In this document: positions 16,616 through 24,861 of the stretch, piece after piece
How positions within the stretch are numbered: the first letter of the stretch is position 1
How the letters are laid out: every line of letters starts with the position of its first letter
NCBI GenBank assembly: GCA_022545705.1
Contig: JACZQN010000005.1
Coordinates: 1 to 47,458, forward strand
Direction of reading: 5' to 3'
Source of the DNA: Nitrospirota bacterium
GTDB lineage: Bacteria; Nitrospirota; Nitrospiria; Nitrospirales; Nitrospiraceae
Length of the DNA: 47,458 nucleotides
Made by a program: the position numbers and the translations under genes
The notes under the pieces: generated by a model
What the model was told of the DNA's origin: nothing
Seen by the model: only the letters and a program-made list of their open reading frames with translations
Databases searched by the model: none

Positions 16616-17722
16616 TCACGCTCTTTCGTCCGGTTCAGCCCAGTTCAGGCGGCGGTCATCAATGAAGAGATGGAGGCTCTTATAGGGCAGGTGAAGTGTC
16701 AGCGTCGCTCCCTGGCCATGCCGCTCCCCTTGCGGGGCTCGAACGACCAGGTGACGATCGCCGACGTTGAGATGGAGGACCTGATCGGCGCCGAGGTCTT
16801 CCACCACATCCACGTGGGCTTTGACTGATGTTCCTCGGCTGTCTGTAGCGCGTAGCAGGATGTCCTCCGGCCGAATACCCAGGATGGTACGAGATGCAAG
16901 GGAATCGGGAAGCGTGCCACTTAAAGGAGGGAGCGGGAGGCTGAGCGATCCTGAGCGAAAGCACCAGGCATTGGCTTGCCGTTCCAGGGAGCCCTCGAGC
17001 AAGTTCATTCCCGGGCTCCCGATGAATCCCGCCACGAAGGGATCGGCCGGCCGGCTGTAAATACGGGAAGGGGAATCGACTTGACGAACTCGACCACGGT
17101 CCATCACGACAATAGTGTCTCCCAGTGTCATCGCTTCGACCTGGTCGTGCGTGACGTAAATCATCGTCGCGCGCAGGCGCTGATGCAGCTTCTTCAGCTC
17201 GACGCGCATGGACGCGCGTAAGCGAGCATCCAGGTTGGAAAGGGGTTCATCGAACAGAAACAGCTTGGGTTGGCGGACAATCGCCCGACCCATCGCGACT
17301 CGTTGCCGCTGCCCACCTGACAAATCTTTAGGTCGCCGGTCCAGCAGATCTTCGATGCCCAATAGCTGCGCCGCTTCCCGGATGCGTCCGTCAATGATGT
17401 GGGGCCGCTCTTTTCGCATTTTCAGTCCGAAGGCCAGGTTCTCCCTCACCGTGAAGTGAGGATAGAGTGCGTAGTGCTGGAACACCATTGCGATATCCCG
17501 GTCGCGCGGCGAGAGGTGGTCCACGTGATCACCCCCGATGCGCACAGCTCCCTGCGTTTGAGGTTCAAGCCCCGCGATAATGCGGAGGAGCGTGGATTTC
17601 CCGCATCCGGATGGACCCAGCAAGATCGTGAACTCGCCGTCGCAGACTCGGAGGGTGATGTCCTTCAGGACTGTGACGTGGCCGAACGTTTTGGAGATCG
17701 AGAGCAGCTCGAGATCAGCCAT
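16616..17722 (-). CDS. Sugar ABC importer ATP-binding protein, MalK/UgpC type
   Basis: A 368-residue ATPase that powers the import complex on the cytoplasmic side. Walker A is GPSGCGKST, the Q-loop is in MVFQHYALYPHF, the signature is LSGGQRQRVAMGRA, Walker B is LFLFDEPLSNLDA and the switch histidine is in VTHDQVEA. The C-terminal ~130 residues form the regulatory/TOBE region found in MalK (LGIRPEDILLR). It starts 3 bases after the second permease gene, closing a four-gene operon. One such ATPase often serves several sugar importers in a cell. Confidence 0.93.
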   Translation of the reverse strand: MADLELLSISKTFGHVTVLKDITLRVCDGEFTILLGPSGCGKSTLLRIIAGLEPQTQGAVRIGGDHVDHLSPRDRDIAMVFQHYALYPHFTVRENLAFGLKMRKERPHIIDGRIREAAQLLGIEDLLDRRPKDLSGGQRQRVAMGRAIVRQPKLFLFDEPLSNLDARLRASMRVELKKLHQRLRATMIYVTHDQVEAMTLGDTIVVMDRGRVRQVDSPSRIYSRPADPFVAGFIGSPGMNLLEGSLERQANAWCFRSGSLSLPLPPLSGTLPDSLASRTILGIRPEDILLRATDSRGTSVKAHVDVVEDLGADQVLHLNVGDRHLVVRAPQGERHGQGATLTLHLPYKSLHLFIDDRRLNWAEPDERA

Positions 17723-17725
17723 TCC

Positions 17726-18541
17726 TCACCCTTTGACCGCGCCGGCAGAAAGCCCACTGACGATCCAGCGTTGGAACAACACCACCAAGATCACCAGCGG
17801 GAGCGTCGCAATGACGGAAGCCGCGGCCAGCTCGCCCCACGGCATCGTGAACTCGCCCTGAAACAGCGCGATCCCCACTGGAAGCGTTTGCCGCTCGGGC
17901 TGCGTGAGAATCAGCAGCGCGAAAAAGAATTCATTCCACGCATAGATGAAGGTGAGGATGGCCGCCGTGAAGATCGCGGGCGCTGCAAGGGGCACCATCA
18001 CACGGATCATCGTTTGCCAGGGGCCGCACCCATCCACCCGCGCTGCCTCCTCCAATTCTGCGGGTAATTCTTTAAAAAAACTAGCCAGGATCCAGATGGC
18101 GAGCGGCAGGGTCAGGGTGACGTAGGGGAGCAGAAGCCCCCAACGGGTATTCAGGCCGCCAATGCGTTCCAGGATCTGCCACACCGGTCCGGCGATGGCA
18201 AGCTGCGGAAACATCGAGATGCTCAGCAACGCTCCCAGGATCCAGACCTTCCCGGGCAGCCTCAGGCGCGCGAGAGCATAGGCCGCCGGAATCCCGATCC
18301 CCAAGGCAAGGAGAGTGGTCGATCCAGCGACCAGGACACTGTTCAAAATGTAATCGGTCAGATGGTGGTCCACAAGCGCGGACTGGTAGAAATCGAGCGA
18401 GCCGGATGGCCACCAGGTGGGTGGAATGGCCTCCACTTCCTTCTGGGTTTTCAAGGACGTGACGACGAACCAGAGGAACGGGAAGAGGCTGAGACCCACG
18501 GTAAGGAGGATCCCAACTCCGAGTAGGATCCGCCGTGTCAT
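17726..18541 (-). CDS. Sugar ABC importer inner-membrane permease, MalG type
   Basis: A 271-residue permease with six likely membrane helices. The cytoplasmic coupling motif is in EEAARVDGCGPWQTMIRVMVPLAAPA, which matches the EAA-X3-G-X9-I-X-LP consensus for docking to the ATPase. The family's Pro-Leu-rich C-terminus ends IVSGLSAGAVKG, the usual MalG-type ending. It starts by a four-base ATGA overlap with the upstream permease and has GGAGAAGGAG as ribosome site. Substrate is set by the binding protein and remains unknown. Confidence 0.92.
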   Translation of the reverse strand: MTRRILLGVGILLTVGLSLFPFLWFVVTSLKTQKEVEAIPPTWWPSGSLDFYQSALVDHHLTDYILNSVLVAGSTTLLALGIGIPAAYALARLRLPGKVWILGALLSISMFPQLAIAGPVWQILERIGGLNTRWGLLLPYVTLTLPLAIWILASFFKELPAELEEAARVDGCGPWQTMIRVMVPLAAPAIFTAAILTFIYAWNEFFFALLILTQPERQTLPVGIALFQGEFTMPWGELAAASVIATLPLVILVVLFQRWIVSGLSAGAVKG

Positions 18542-19437
18542 GCTGGCTCCTTCTCCAGGAGTCTGGACCCGATCCCGCGGATATAGAACAACGAGAGGAC
18601 AAAAATCGCCAGGAACACTGTGACCGAGATCGCGGCGCCGTACCCCATCCTGCCTTCGGCGAACAGAGCCTTGTAGCCGTAGAACTGCAGCACCAGGGTG
18701 GAGTCACCGGGCCCTCCCTGTGTCATGACGAAGACAAGGTCGAACACGCGAAACGCGTCCATGGTGCGAAACAGGAGCGCCAGCAGCAAAGCGGGTTTGA
18801 GGAGAGGAAGGGTGATCTTCCAGAATCGCTGCCATGTAGTCGCACCATCGATCCGAGCCGCATCGTAGACCTCCTCTGGGATCACCTGGAGTCCGGCCAG
18901 GATTAAAAGGCCGGCGAAGGAGGAGGTTTTCCACACATCGGCGAATACAATTGCGGCAAATGCGAACCCCGGATAGGCCAGCCAGGGAATATACTCCTCG
19001 ACTCGCTCGCCGAATAGCAGCAGATTTGCCAGGCCGTACTGGTCGTTGAAGATGAACCGCCACATCTGGGACGCGACGACAGTCGGGATCGACCAAGGGA
19101 TAAGCGCCGCTACGCGGACCCAGCCTCGACCGGAAAAATGCTCGTGGATGACAAGGGCAATTCCCAATCCAAGAACCAACTCCAGGGCGGTGGACACCAG
19201 GACAAATCCAATGGTGACAAGGAAAGCCTGGCGAGCGACAGGGTCGCCGGCCATGGTCTGGTAGTTTTCGAAACCGACAAAAGGCTGCCCGAGGGCCGGC
19301 ACCCCCAGAAAAATGCGATGCAGGCTCAGGAAAAAAGAGTCAACGACCGGATAGAGGGCGAAGACCAGGGTGAAGGCCAGCGCTGGCGCCAGCATCCACC
19401 AGGCGGCCTGATGTTCAAGGGGCGCGCGCGAGGTCAA
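18538..19437 (-). CDS. Sugar ABC importer inner-membrane permease, MalF type (TTG start)
   Basis: A 299-residue permease from the chosen start. It has the MalF-type first helix (WWMLAPALAFTLVFALYP), SLHRIFLGVP, and the EAA coupling loop in YDAARIDGATTWQRFWKITLPLLKPA. The frame is open further upstream, but that part is arginine- and serine-rich and lies inside the binding-protein gene. A TTG at 19437-19435 overlaps the binding-protein stop as TTGA and has AGGGG about 10 bases upstream, giving the usual length. The 3' end overlaps the next permease by four bases. Forms the channel with the MalG-type partner. Confidence 0.9.
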   Translation of the reverse strand: MTSRAPLEHQAAWWMLAPALAFTLVFALYPVVDSFFLSLHRIFLGVPALGQPFVGFENYQTMAGDPVARQAFLVTIGFVLVSTALELVLGLGIALVIHEHFSGRGWVRVAALIPWSIPTVVASQMWRFIFNDQYGLANLLLFGERVEEYIPWLAYPGFAFAAIVFADVWKTSSFAGLLILAGLQVIPEEVYDAARIDGATTWQRFWKITLPLLKPALLLALLFRTMDAFRVFDLVFVMTQGGPGDSTLVLQFYGYKALFAEGRMGYGAAISVTVFLAIFVLSLFYIRGIGSRLLEKEPA

Positions 19438-20744
19438 AAGCTTTCCCCTGTGAGCCTGAGCAGGCGGTTGATTTGCCGGTCCGCCGAGGTTGCTTCTGCC
19501 TCGAGGTCCACGTCGGCGAACGCCAGCGCCCGGCTGAAGTACCGCTGCAGAATATGGGAGACTGCTGGATAGACTGGCGTTCGCGGCCTTGGCGTCGCGG
19601 CTTGAAAGACGGCGAACTGGTCTCGAAACTGCGGCGCTGCCTTCAGGACGTCCTGATCGGAGTACAGCGCAGTCCTCGAGGGCGCGAGGGCCTCTTTGAT
19701 CGCAAAAAACTTTTGCATCTCGTGACTGGAGAAAAACGAGATAAACTGCCAGGCCTCGTTTTGATGTTGCGAATAGGCGCTGATCCCGTAGAGCCAACCC
19801 CCGAGAGCAGCCACGCTGGGACCACCGGGAAACCTCGGCAGTGGCGCGATCCCGACCTTGCCGGCGATGGCAGACCGTTCCGCGTTGTTCGCCACCTCCC
19901 AGGCGTACGGCCAGTTGCGGTGAAAGACCGCCTTGCCTTGGACAAAGACAGCCAGCGACTCAGGCTCCTGGTAGGTGAGCACGGCGCGCGAGGCGAGTCG
20001 GCGGATGATGTGGTCGCGCACGAAGCGAACCGAGGCCAGCGACTCAGGCGTCGCGAGCGCGGGCTGCCGGCCATCTTGGCTGATGAGCTGTCCTCCTCGA
20101 CTCCCGATGAATTCCAGCATGTTGCAGACCAGCCCTTCATACTGTTTGAACTGGCCGGAATACCCCCGGAGCCCCGGGTCTGTTGGGGCTTCACCTTCGA
20201 CAATAATGTCGGCTTGTCGGGCTAATTCTTCCCAGGTCTGTGGCGGCTCAAACCCGTACTTGCGCAGGAGATCGGCGCGGTAGTAGAGCATCCCGCTGTC
20301 GATTCGGAGTGGGACCCCATAGACCTGACCTTGGTAGCTGCCCGCTTCGATGGTGTTGGGGAGAAACTGGATCCGTTCGGAGGGGGGAAACAGGGAGTCC
20401 AGCGGCAAAGCCCATCCCGCAGCCGCAAACTCGGACACCCACACCACGTCCATGAGAAAGAGATCGACGGTGGGATCATGGTTCTTGAGCTTTTGGGTCA
20501 GCAGATCATGGAACGCAGTGGAGGAGTGCGGCGCGATCTCGCGGACAACGCGAATGCGAGGATAGGCTTCGGTGAAGCGCGCCAGTGCCTCATCCCAGGC
20601 GTGCGGATTGTCGGGTTTCCATGAAACGAAACGTAAGACGGTCGTGGACTCATGAGTTGCCGATTTGGCCCCGAGGGTTTCCTGTGATGAAGCGGTCAAA
20701 CTCCCGAGCAAGATCCCCGCTGCAAGAAGTAGAGGCCCCCTCAT
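19434..20744 (-). CDS. Extracellular sugar-binding protein of an ABC importer (family 1)
   Basis: A 436-residue periplasmic binding protein. I start at ATG 20744, where a signal peptide begins (MRGPLLLAAGILLGSLTASS) and a GGAG site lies about 10 bases upstream; the frame extends 26 residues further without signal features. Mature-protein landmarks of family 1 binding proteins are LRFVSWKPDNPHAWDEAL, FHDLLTQKLK, VDLFLMDVVWVSEFAAAGW, YGVPLRIDSGMLYYR and RNWPYAWEVA. No lipobox cysteine follows the signal peptide, so the protein is probably soluble in the periplasm. It is the first gene of the operon. The ligand may be a disaccharide such as trehalose or maltose by family analogy only. Confidence 0.9.
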   Translation of the reverse strand: MRGPLLLAAGILLGSLTASSQETLGAKSATHESTTVLRFVSWKPDNPHAWDEALARFTEAYPRIRVVREIAPHSSTAFHDLLTQKLKNHDPTVDLFLMDVVWVSEFAAAGWALPLDSLFPPSERIQFLPNTIEAGSYQGQVYGVPLRIDSGMLYYRADLLRKYGFEPPQTWEELARQADIIVEGEAPTDPGLRGYSGQFKQYEGLVCNMLEFIGSRGGQLISQDGRQPALATPESLASVRFVRDHIIRRLASRAVLTYQEPESLAVFVQGKAVFHRNWPYAWEVANNAERSAIAGKVGIAPLPRFPGGPSVAALGGWLYGISAYSQHQNEAWQFISFFSSHEMQKFFAIKEALAPSRTALYSDQDVLKAAPQFRDQFAVFQAATPRPRTPVYPAVSHILQRYFSRALAFADVDLEAEATSADRQINRLLRLTGESF

Positions 20745-20844
20745 CTCACAAGAAGCTCCGTCATGATGCGCCAGCCATCTCCATTGGACCGATATGTGAG
20801 GCCGAGGCCGAATGTGATACACGTAGGTGCACGTGCCGAGCGGG

Positions 20845-21786
20845 TTATGAGTCGGGGATGGAGGCCTTGGCGCGTACCATCATCTTGCAGTAGGAACAGA
20901 CCTCGGCTGTGGTGGGCTGGCCGCAGGTGGCGCACGGGTGGAGGGTCAGCCGGTCCTTCTCGGTCATGGCAGGCGTCGTGGGACGGACCCTCGCTTGCTT
21001 CTCGAGGAAGCCCCAATAGAAAGCCTGCTTCGTGCCAGGGGATTCGGTTTCCAGGCGGTTCAGGACTTCTTTGTACAGCAGCATTTTCGAGCCCTTGGCC
21101 ATGGGGCACTCTTCGACAATGTAGTCGATGCCGTTCAAGACAGCGTAGGCGGCAGTTTCACGCTCGGCGAGACGGTAGAGCGGCTTCACTTTTTTCGCGA
21201 AGCCTTCGACTGACGCTGGCAGGTTGGGACTTTGCTTGTCTAAGTATTCCTCTTGCCAATGGAGCACGTTACCCAGAAGCCGGGCCGCTTCGTCGTCGAG
21301 GTTGTGGCCGGTGGCCAGCACGTCGTACCCATGTTCCACCGCGGCTCGGTTGAATTGGTACCGCTTGATCGTGCCGCAGGCTGAACAGGTCGGGCGATGA
21401 ATCAGGTCGGCCAGCTCGCGAATGCCGGCCCCCTCTTCCTGCTGAACTGTGTGAATCAAGAGTGCCGCGCCGTGCGACTGTGCAGCCATGTGGGCAAATT
21501 GCTCGACCTTCTCACGCGACTTGATTGAATAGTCGGCAATGCCGAGATCCACGTAGAGCGCATCGGTGCGGTAGCCCAGCTTCAGCAGAATATCCCAGAG
21601 GGCTAGGCTATCCTTCCCGCCGGAGACCGCGACGAGGATCCGGTCGTCCCTGTTGAACATCCGTTCGGCCTTGATCGCGCGCCGAACTTGGTCGTGCACG
21701 TACTCGTTGAAGCACACCTTGCAGAACGCGGCGTTATGACGCGGCAACCCGATGACTGCCTTTGTGTTGCACTTCCTGCATCTCAT
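20845..21786 (-). CDS. ttuA: tRNA 2-thiolation PP-loop ATPase, TtuA/Ncs6-like
   Basis: A 313-residue member of the TtcA/TtuA family, which adenylates a tRNA uridine and replaces oxygen with sulfur. The N-terminal zinc finger uses Cys3, Cys6, Cys22 and Cys25. The ATP PP-loop is VAVSGGKDS (Ser55-Ser60). Three cysteines typical of the catalytic [4Fe-4S] cluster are present: Cys134 and Cys137 in RPTCSACG, and Cys227 in EECPMAKG. GHNLDDEAARLLGN is another family mark. A second zinc finger is at the C-terminus (HPCATCG, CSYCK). The small sulfur-carrier gene lies 3 bases upstream, as expected for a TtuA-TtuB pair that makes 2-thiouridine derivatives at tRNA position 54. Confidence 0.87.
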   Translation of the reverse strand: MRCRKCNTKAVIGLPRHNAAFCKVCFNEYVHDQVRRAIKAERMFNRDDRILVAVSGGKDSLALWDILLKLGYRTDALYVDLGIADYSIKSREKVEQFAHMAAQSHGAALLIHTVQQEEGAGIRELADLIHRPTCSACGTIKRYQFNRAAVEHGYDVLATGHNLDDEAARLLGNVLHWQEEYLDKQSPNLPASVEGFAKKVKPLYRLAERETAAYAVLNGIDYIVEECPMAKGSKMLLYKEVLNRLETESPGTKQAFYWGFLEKQARVRPTTPAMTEKDRLTLHPCATCGQPTTAEVCSYCKMMVRAKASIPDS

Positions 21787-21789
21787 GGT

Positions 21790-22017
21790 TCAAGCATCAA
21801 GCTGTGAGCTGTCAGCTGAGAGCTCCCCTCCTGAAATGACCGGCCTGACCTCGACCTCATCATCATCTTTCAGCACCTCATCTTCGGTTACTAGATTATC
21901 TCCTCGGATGACGAGGTAGGCTTCCTGGACCAGATTCAGATCTCGAAGCAGTTCCGCGACGCGCTTCGGACCCTTGATTTCAACCTGCCGCTCCGGGTGG
22001 CTCAACAGCACACGCAT
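21790..22017 (-). CDS. ttuB: Ubiquitin-fold sulfur-carrier protein, TtuB/ThiS/MoaD-like, with a C-terminal tail
   Basis: A 75-residue beta-grasp protein. From ATG 22017 it begins MRVLLSHPERQVEIKG and has VAELLRDLNL, VIRGDNLVTEDEVLKDDDEVEV and then RPVISGG, the order seen in TtuB and other sulfur carriers. A TTG at 22053 would add 12 residues; the ATG matches the family start better. Family members end at Gly-Gly, which is activated as a thiocarboxylate. Here 11 more residues (ELSADSSQLDA) follow. The tail is encoded by an AGCT-rich repeat at 21800-21824 that runs into the gene. Either a protease removes the tail, or the protein is impaired. It is directly followed by the TtuA-like gene. Confidence 0.78.
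   Translation of the reverse strand: MRVLLSHPERQVEIKGPKRVAELLRDLNLVQEAYLVIRGDNLVTEDEVLKDDDEVEVRPVISGGELSADSSQLDA
21800..21824. repeat. AGCTGTGAGCTGTCAGCTGAGAGCT-type word repeat overlapping the ttuB 3' end
   Basis: A run of near-copies of agctgtg/agctgtc/agctgag with a central CAGCTG palindrome, so it can fold on itself. It looks like the intergenic word-repeats elsewhere in the window but lies inside the coding frame, supplying the residues after the Gly-Gly of the sulfur carrier. Confidence 0.6.
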
Positions 22018-22060
22018 CGCCCTGATGATAAGCCCCTTCGGAGTCCGGGGCAACAGTTTT

Positions 22061-22108
22061 GAGTGCTTAGTTTTGAGTCTTGAGTTATAAGAACGTGTCT
22101 AAGCACTC
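22061..22108. repeat. 10-bp perfect inverted repeat between ttuB and the vanZ-like gene
   Basis: gagtgcttag at 22061-22070 is exactly repeated in inverse orientation at 22099-22108, with a 28-base spacer that holds gttttgagt/cttgagt words. It sits between divergently oriented genes, so it could be an operator or just a hairpin in one of the leaders. Confidence 0.5.
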
Positions 22109-22167
22109 ACGAGTTACCACGCATCGCTGTAGAAATCGGGGGTTGGGAGCTCTGTAGGAACGAGGCG

Positions 22168-22560
22168 ATGGTCCCTAGGATACGGAAGGCGGCTCCAGTT
22201 TGGCGGTATTGGCTTCCCGTTGCCGTGTACGCAGGCCTGATCTTTTACCTGTCCTCTCTGTCGTACCCTGAGGACTATCTGCCCTCGCTGCTCGAAGATT
22301 TGGGGGATAAAGTCCTCCATGCAATCGAGTACGCTGTCCTGGGCATTCTCTGGTACCGCGCGTTCCGCCATGCAGCGGGCACCTGGGCTGCTCACCACTC
22401 CCTCTTATTGGCTATTATCGCATCGGTTGGATATGGGGTGACGGATGAGTTGCATCAAGCGTTCGTGCCGACTCGTGAAGCCGACGTGTGGGATCTCCTG
22501 TTTGACGGCCTTGGCTCCGCCATGGCGGCCCTCGTGTGGCAGAGAACCGTTGATACGTAA
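22168..22560 (+). CDS. VanZ-like membrane protein
   Basis: A 130-residue protein with about four membrane segments. The VanZ-like family pattern is present: YAGLIFYLSSLSYP at the first helix, DKVLHAIEYAVLGILWYRAF with the conserved His-X2-Glu/Ala-Tyr, GYGVTDELHQAFVPTREADVWDLLFDGLGS with the conserved Asp-Glu-X-His-Gln and the final Asp-X3-Asp. VanZ relatives are linked to low-level teicoplanin resistance in enterococci, but most members have no known role. No glycopeptide-resistance genes are nearby. Confidence 0.87.
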   Translation: MVPRIRKAAPVWRYWLPVAVYAGLIFYLSSLSYPEDYLPSLLEDLGDKVLHAIEYAVLGILWYRAFRHAAGTWAAHHSLLLAIIASVGYGVTDELHQAFVPTREADVWDLLFDGLGSAMAALVWQRTVDT

Positions 22561-22629
22561 GGCCGCGCAGCTGTCGTCATGACCGCGTTTATCGCCGATG
22601 CCGCCAATACACGAAACGGCGTCGAGTGT

Positions 22630-23601
22630 TCACCACGCGTAGGCCTCGGGCGCTGGACCACCGGGCCCTGGGAAGATCTCGTCTAATCGTTTCAGAGTGT
22701 CGGACTTCAAGGTCAGGGACAAGGCTCGCATTGAGCCGTTCAATTGCTCCAACGTCCGCGGCCCGAGGATGGGCGACGTGACGCCTTTCTGATGCAACAG
22801 CCAGGCGAGCGCCACGTTGGCAGGTTGTTCTCCCAACTCGGCGCAGAGTTTTTCGTACGCGTCCAGCTTCCTGCGGTGTTGGCCGATCTCCTTCTGGAGG
22901 TCCGCGTCCGCCCGTCGCCCCTCACGCACAGGATGGAGCACCCCGGCTAGCAACCCGCCCGCCAGTGGACTCCAGGGAATAATTCCCACCCCGTATGTTT
23001 CGCAAGCCGGGATCACCTCCAGCTCCACCGTCCGCTCGTTCAAATTGTACAGGCTCTGCTCCGACACGAGACCCATGAAGTGACGGCTTCTCGCGATCTC
23101 CTGCGCCTGAGCAATGTGCCAACCCGCAAAGTTGCTGCTTCCCACGTAGAGGATTTTGCCCTCCCTGCAGAGCTGCTCCATCGCTTGCCAGATCTCCTCC
23201 CAGGGCGTCCCCCGGTCAATATGATGCATTTGGTACAGATCGATATGGTCGGTGCGCAAACGACGCAGGCTTGCTTCACAGGCTTGTCTAATATGCAAAG
23301 CCGACAGCCGTGACTGGTTCGGCCAGTCCCCCATCCGGCCGTAGACCTTCGTCGCGAGCACGACTTTGTCTCGACGGTCGCCCCCTTGGGCAAACCAGTG
23401 TCCGATGATCTGTTCCGTGATCCCCTCGCCCGTTTTGCCCCCGTACACGTTGGCCGTGTCGAAGAAGGTGATGCCCAGCTCCAAGGCTCGATCCATGATG
23501 CGGAAGCTCTCGGGCTCGCTCGTATACGGCCCGAAGTTCATCGCACCGAGGCAGAGCCGGCTGACCCTCAAGCCCGATCTTCCTATGTGAACGTACTCCA
23601 T
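22630..23601 (-). CDS. Aldo/keto reductase
   Basis: A 323-residue NADPH-dependent TIM-barrel oxidoreductase. It starts at ATG 23601 (MEYVHIGRSGLRVSRLCLGAM) with GGGGAGA upstream; a longer frame adds 30 residues with no family features. The catalytic tetrad is seen: Asp and Tyr in FFDTANVYGG, Lys in VLATKVYG and His in YQMHHID. NADP-site segments are YVGSSNFAGW, IIPWSPLAGGLL and the late ILGPRTLEQLNGS. It resembles the YajO/AKR11-type group, which reduces a broad set of aldehydes. Divergent from the kinase gene across about 120 bases. Confidence 0.92.
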   Translation of the reverse strand: MEYVHIGRSGLRVSRLCLGAMNFGPYTSEPESFRIMDRALELGITFFDTANVYGGKTGEGITEQIIGHWFAQGGDRRDKVVLATKVYGRMGDWPNQSRLSALHIRQACEASLRRLRTDHIDLYQMHHIDRGTPWEEIWQAMEQLCREGKILYVGSSNFAGWHIAQAQEIARSRHFMGLVSEQSLYNLNERTVELEVIPACETYGVGIIPWSPLAGGLLAGVLHPVREGRRADADLQKEIGQHRRKLDAYEKLCAELGEQPANVALAWLLHQKGVTSPILGPRTLEQLNGSMRALSLTLKSDTLKRLDEIFPGPGGPAPEAYAW

Positions 23602-23684
23602 TATGGTCTCCCCTGCAGGCACCCGGGTGCAGGGCACCTGGCTGGTTGTAGTTGCTGGCGAGAGAATAGCGGCTTTGCGTTTCC

Positions 23685-23713
23685 GTGACAAGGTGCCAGG
23701 GGCTGCGTATAAT
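23685..23713 (+). promoter_or_regulatory. Sigma-70-type promoter for the amgK-murU pair
   Basis: GTGACA (23685-23690, one mismatch to TTGACA) and a perfect TATAAT (23708-23713) are separated by exactly 17 bases. Transcription would start at about 23719-23721, two to four bases before the ATG at 23723. That suggests a leaderless or nearly leaderless message. Confidence 0.7.
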
Positions 23714-23722
23714 GCGATTGAT

Positions 23723-24850
23723 ATGACGGCGGTTGATCCTTCTCAGCCGAAGCCCGTGCTTCTCCCCCCTGACCCCACCGTCCTTGCCGAGGCAGTTCGG
23801 AGCAAGCTCCCGTTCCCTGTGGAGCTTGCTCAGCTCGTCGCGCTCGAGGGGGACGCCTCGAATCGGCGGTATTTCCGGCTGAAGCTGGACGGGGGCCCGC
23901 CGGATTCAGTGGTGCTCATGCAACTTGCGGAGCCCGAAGCCTTTAAGCAGTCGGAGGAGGCGGTGAGCTCCTCGCCCGTTGAAATCACCGAGTTGCCCTT
24001 CACCAATATCCTCAGGCATTTGGCGAGCGCGGAGGTCCCGGTTCCGCGCCTCTTTCACTACGATCAGGAAGCCGGGCTCCTGTTTCTGGAGGACTTTGGT
24101 GATCTGACCCTCACACACGCGACTGCCACCCTGGCGCCACAAGAGCTGCGCGAACTGTATTACCTTGCTATTGATCTGCTGGCCGCCATGCAGGTCAAGG
24201 CAACTCCGCGGGGGGCAGCGAGTGACCCCCGCTGTCTCGCCTTCGGACGCGGGTTCGATGTGCCGCTCCTGCTATGGGAGTTCGATCACTTTCTGGAATA
24301 TGGGGTCGTCGCTCGGCGAGGGAAGCCGATGTGCTCGGATGACCATGAAACGGTGCGGGAAGAGTTTCGCAAGATCGCAGAACTGCTCGCAGGGCAACCA
24401 AGGGTGTTCGTCCACCGTGATTACCATTCGCGGAACCTGATGGTGCGCGACGCGCACGCACGCAGCGGACGTCTGGGTGTGCTGGATTTTCAGGATGCGT
24501 TGATGGGTCCGGCCACCTACGATCTCGCCTCGCTCCTGCGGGATGCCTATGTCGAGCTGGAAGAGTCGCTGGTTGACGAACTGCTGAGCCACTACCTGGA
24601 GCGAATGGCCGAGTACGGAATGGCGATTTTGGATCGAGCGGGATTTCGACGGCTGTTCGATCTCACCAGTATCCAGCGGAACCTGAAGGCAGCGGGACGT
24701 TTTGTCTACATTGACCAGGTCAAGAAGAACCCGAAATTTCTGGCGGACATCCCGCGCACGCTCGGCTATGTGCGGCGAAATTTGACGAAGTATCCGGAAC
24801 TGGCGAGGTTGCGAGAGCACCTGACGCCGTACGTGCCGGAATTGGAGTAA
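23723..24850 (+). CDS. amgK: Aminoglycoside-phosphotransferase-fold sugar kinase, AmgK-like
   Basis: A 375-residue kinase of the APH/choline-kinase fold. The N-lobe has LEGDASNRRYFRLKL, the catalytic loop is VHRDYHSRNLMV, and the metal-binding Asp is in VLDFQDALMGPATYDLASLLRD. This exact style is found in AmgK, which phosphorylates the anomeric carbon of MurNAc and GlcNAc in cell-wall recycling. The next gene is a MurU-like nucleotidyltransferase, which supports that role. The frame is open 40 residues further upstream, but a consensus promoter lies in that part, so I start at ATG 23723. No ribosome site precedes it, in keeping with leaderless translation. MurNAc as substrate is inferred, not seen. 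Confidence 0.8.
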   Translation: MTAVDPSQPKPVLLPPDPTVLAEAVRSKLPFPVELAQLVALEGDASNRRYFRLKLDGGPPDSVVLMQLAEPEAFKQSEEAVSSSPVEITELPFTNILRHLASAEVPVPRLFHYDQEAGLLFLEDFGDLTLTHATATLAPQELRELYYLAIDLLAAMQVKATPRGAASDPRCLAFGRGFDVPLLLWEFDHFLEYGVVARRGKPMCSDDHETVREEFRKIAELLAGQPRVFVHRDYHSRNLMVRDAHARSGRLGVLDFQDALMGPATYDLASLLRDAYVELEESLVDELLSHYLERMAEYGMAILDRAGFRRLFDLTSIQRNLKAAGRFVYIDQVKKNPKFLADIPRTLGYVRRNLTKYPELARLREHLTPYVPELE

Positions 24851-24861
24851 AGGGGAGGTGG

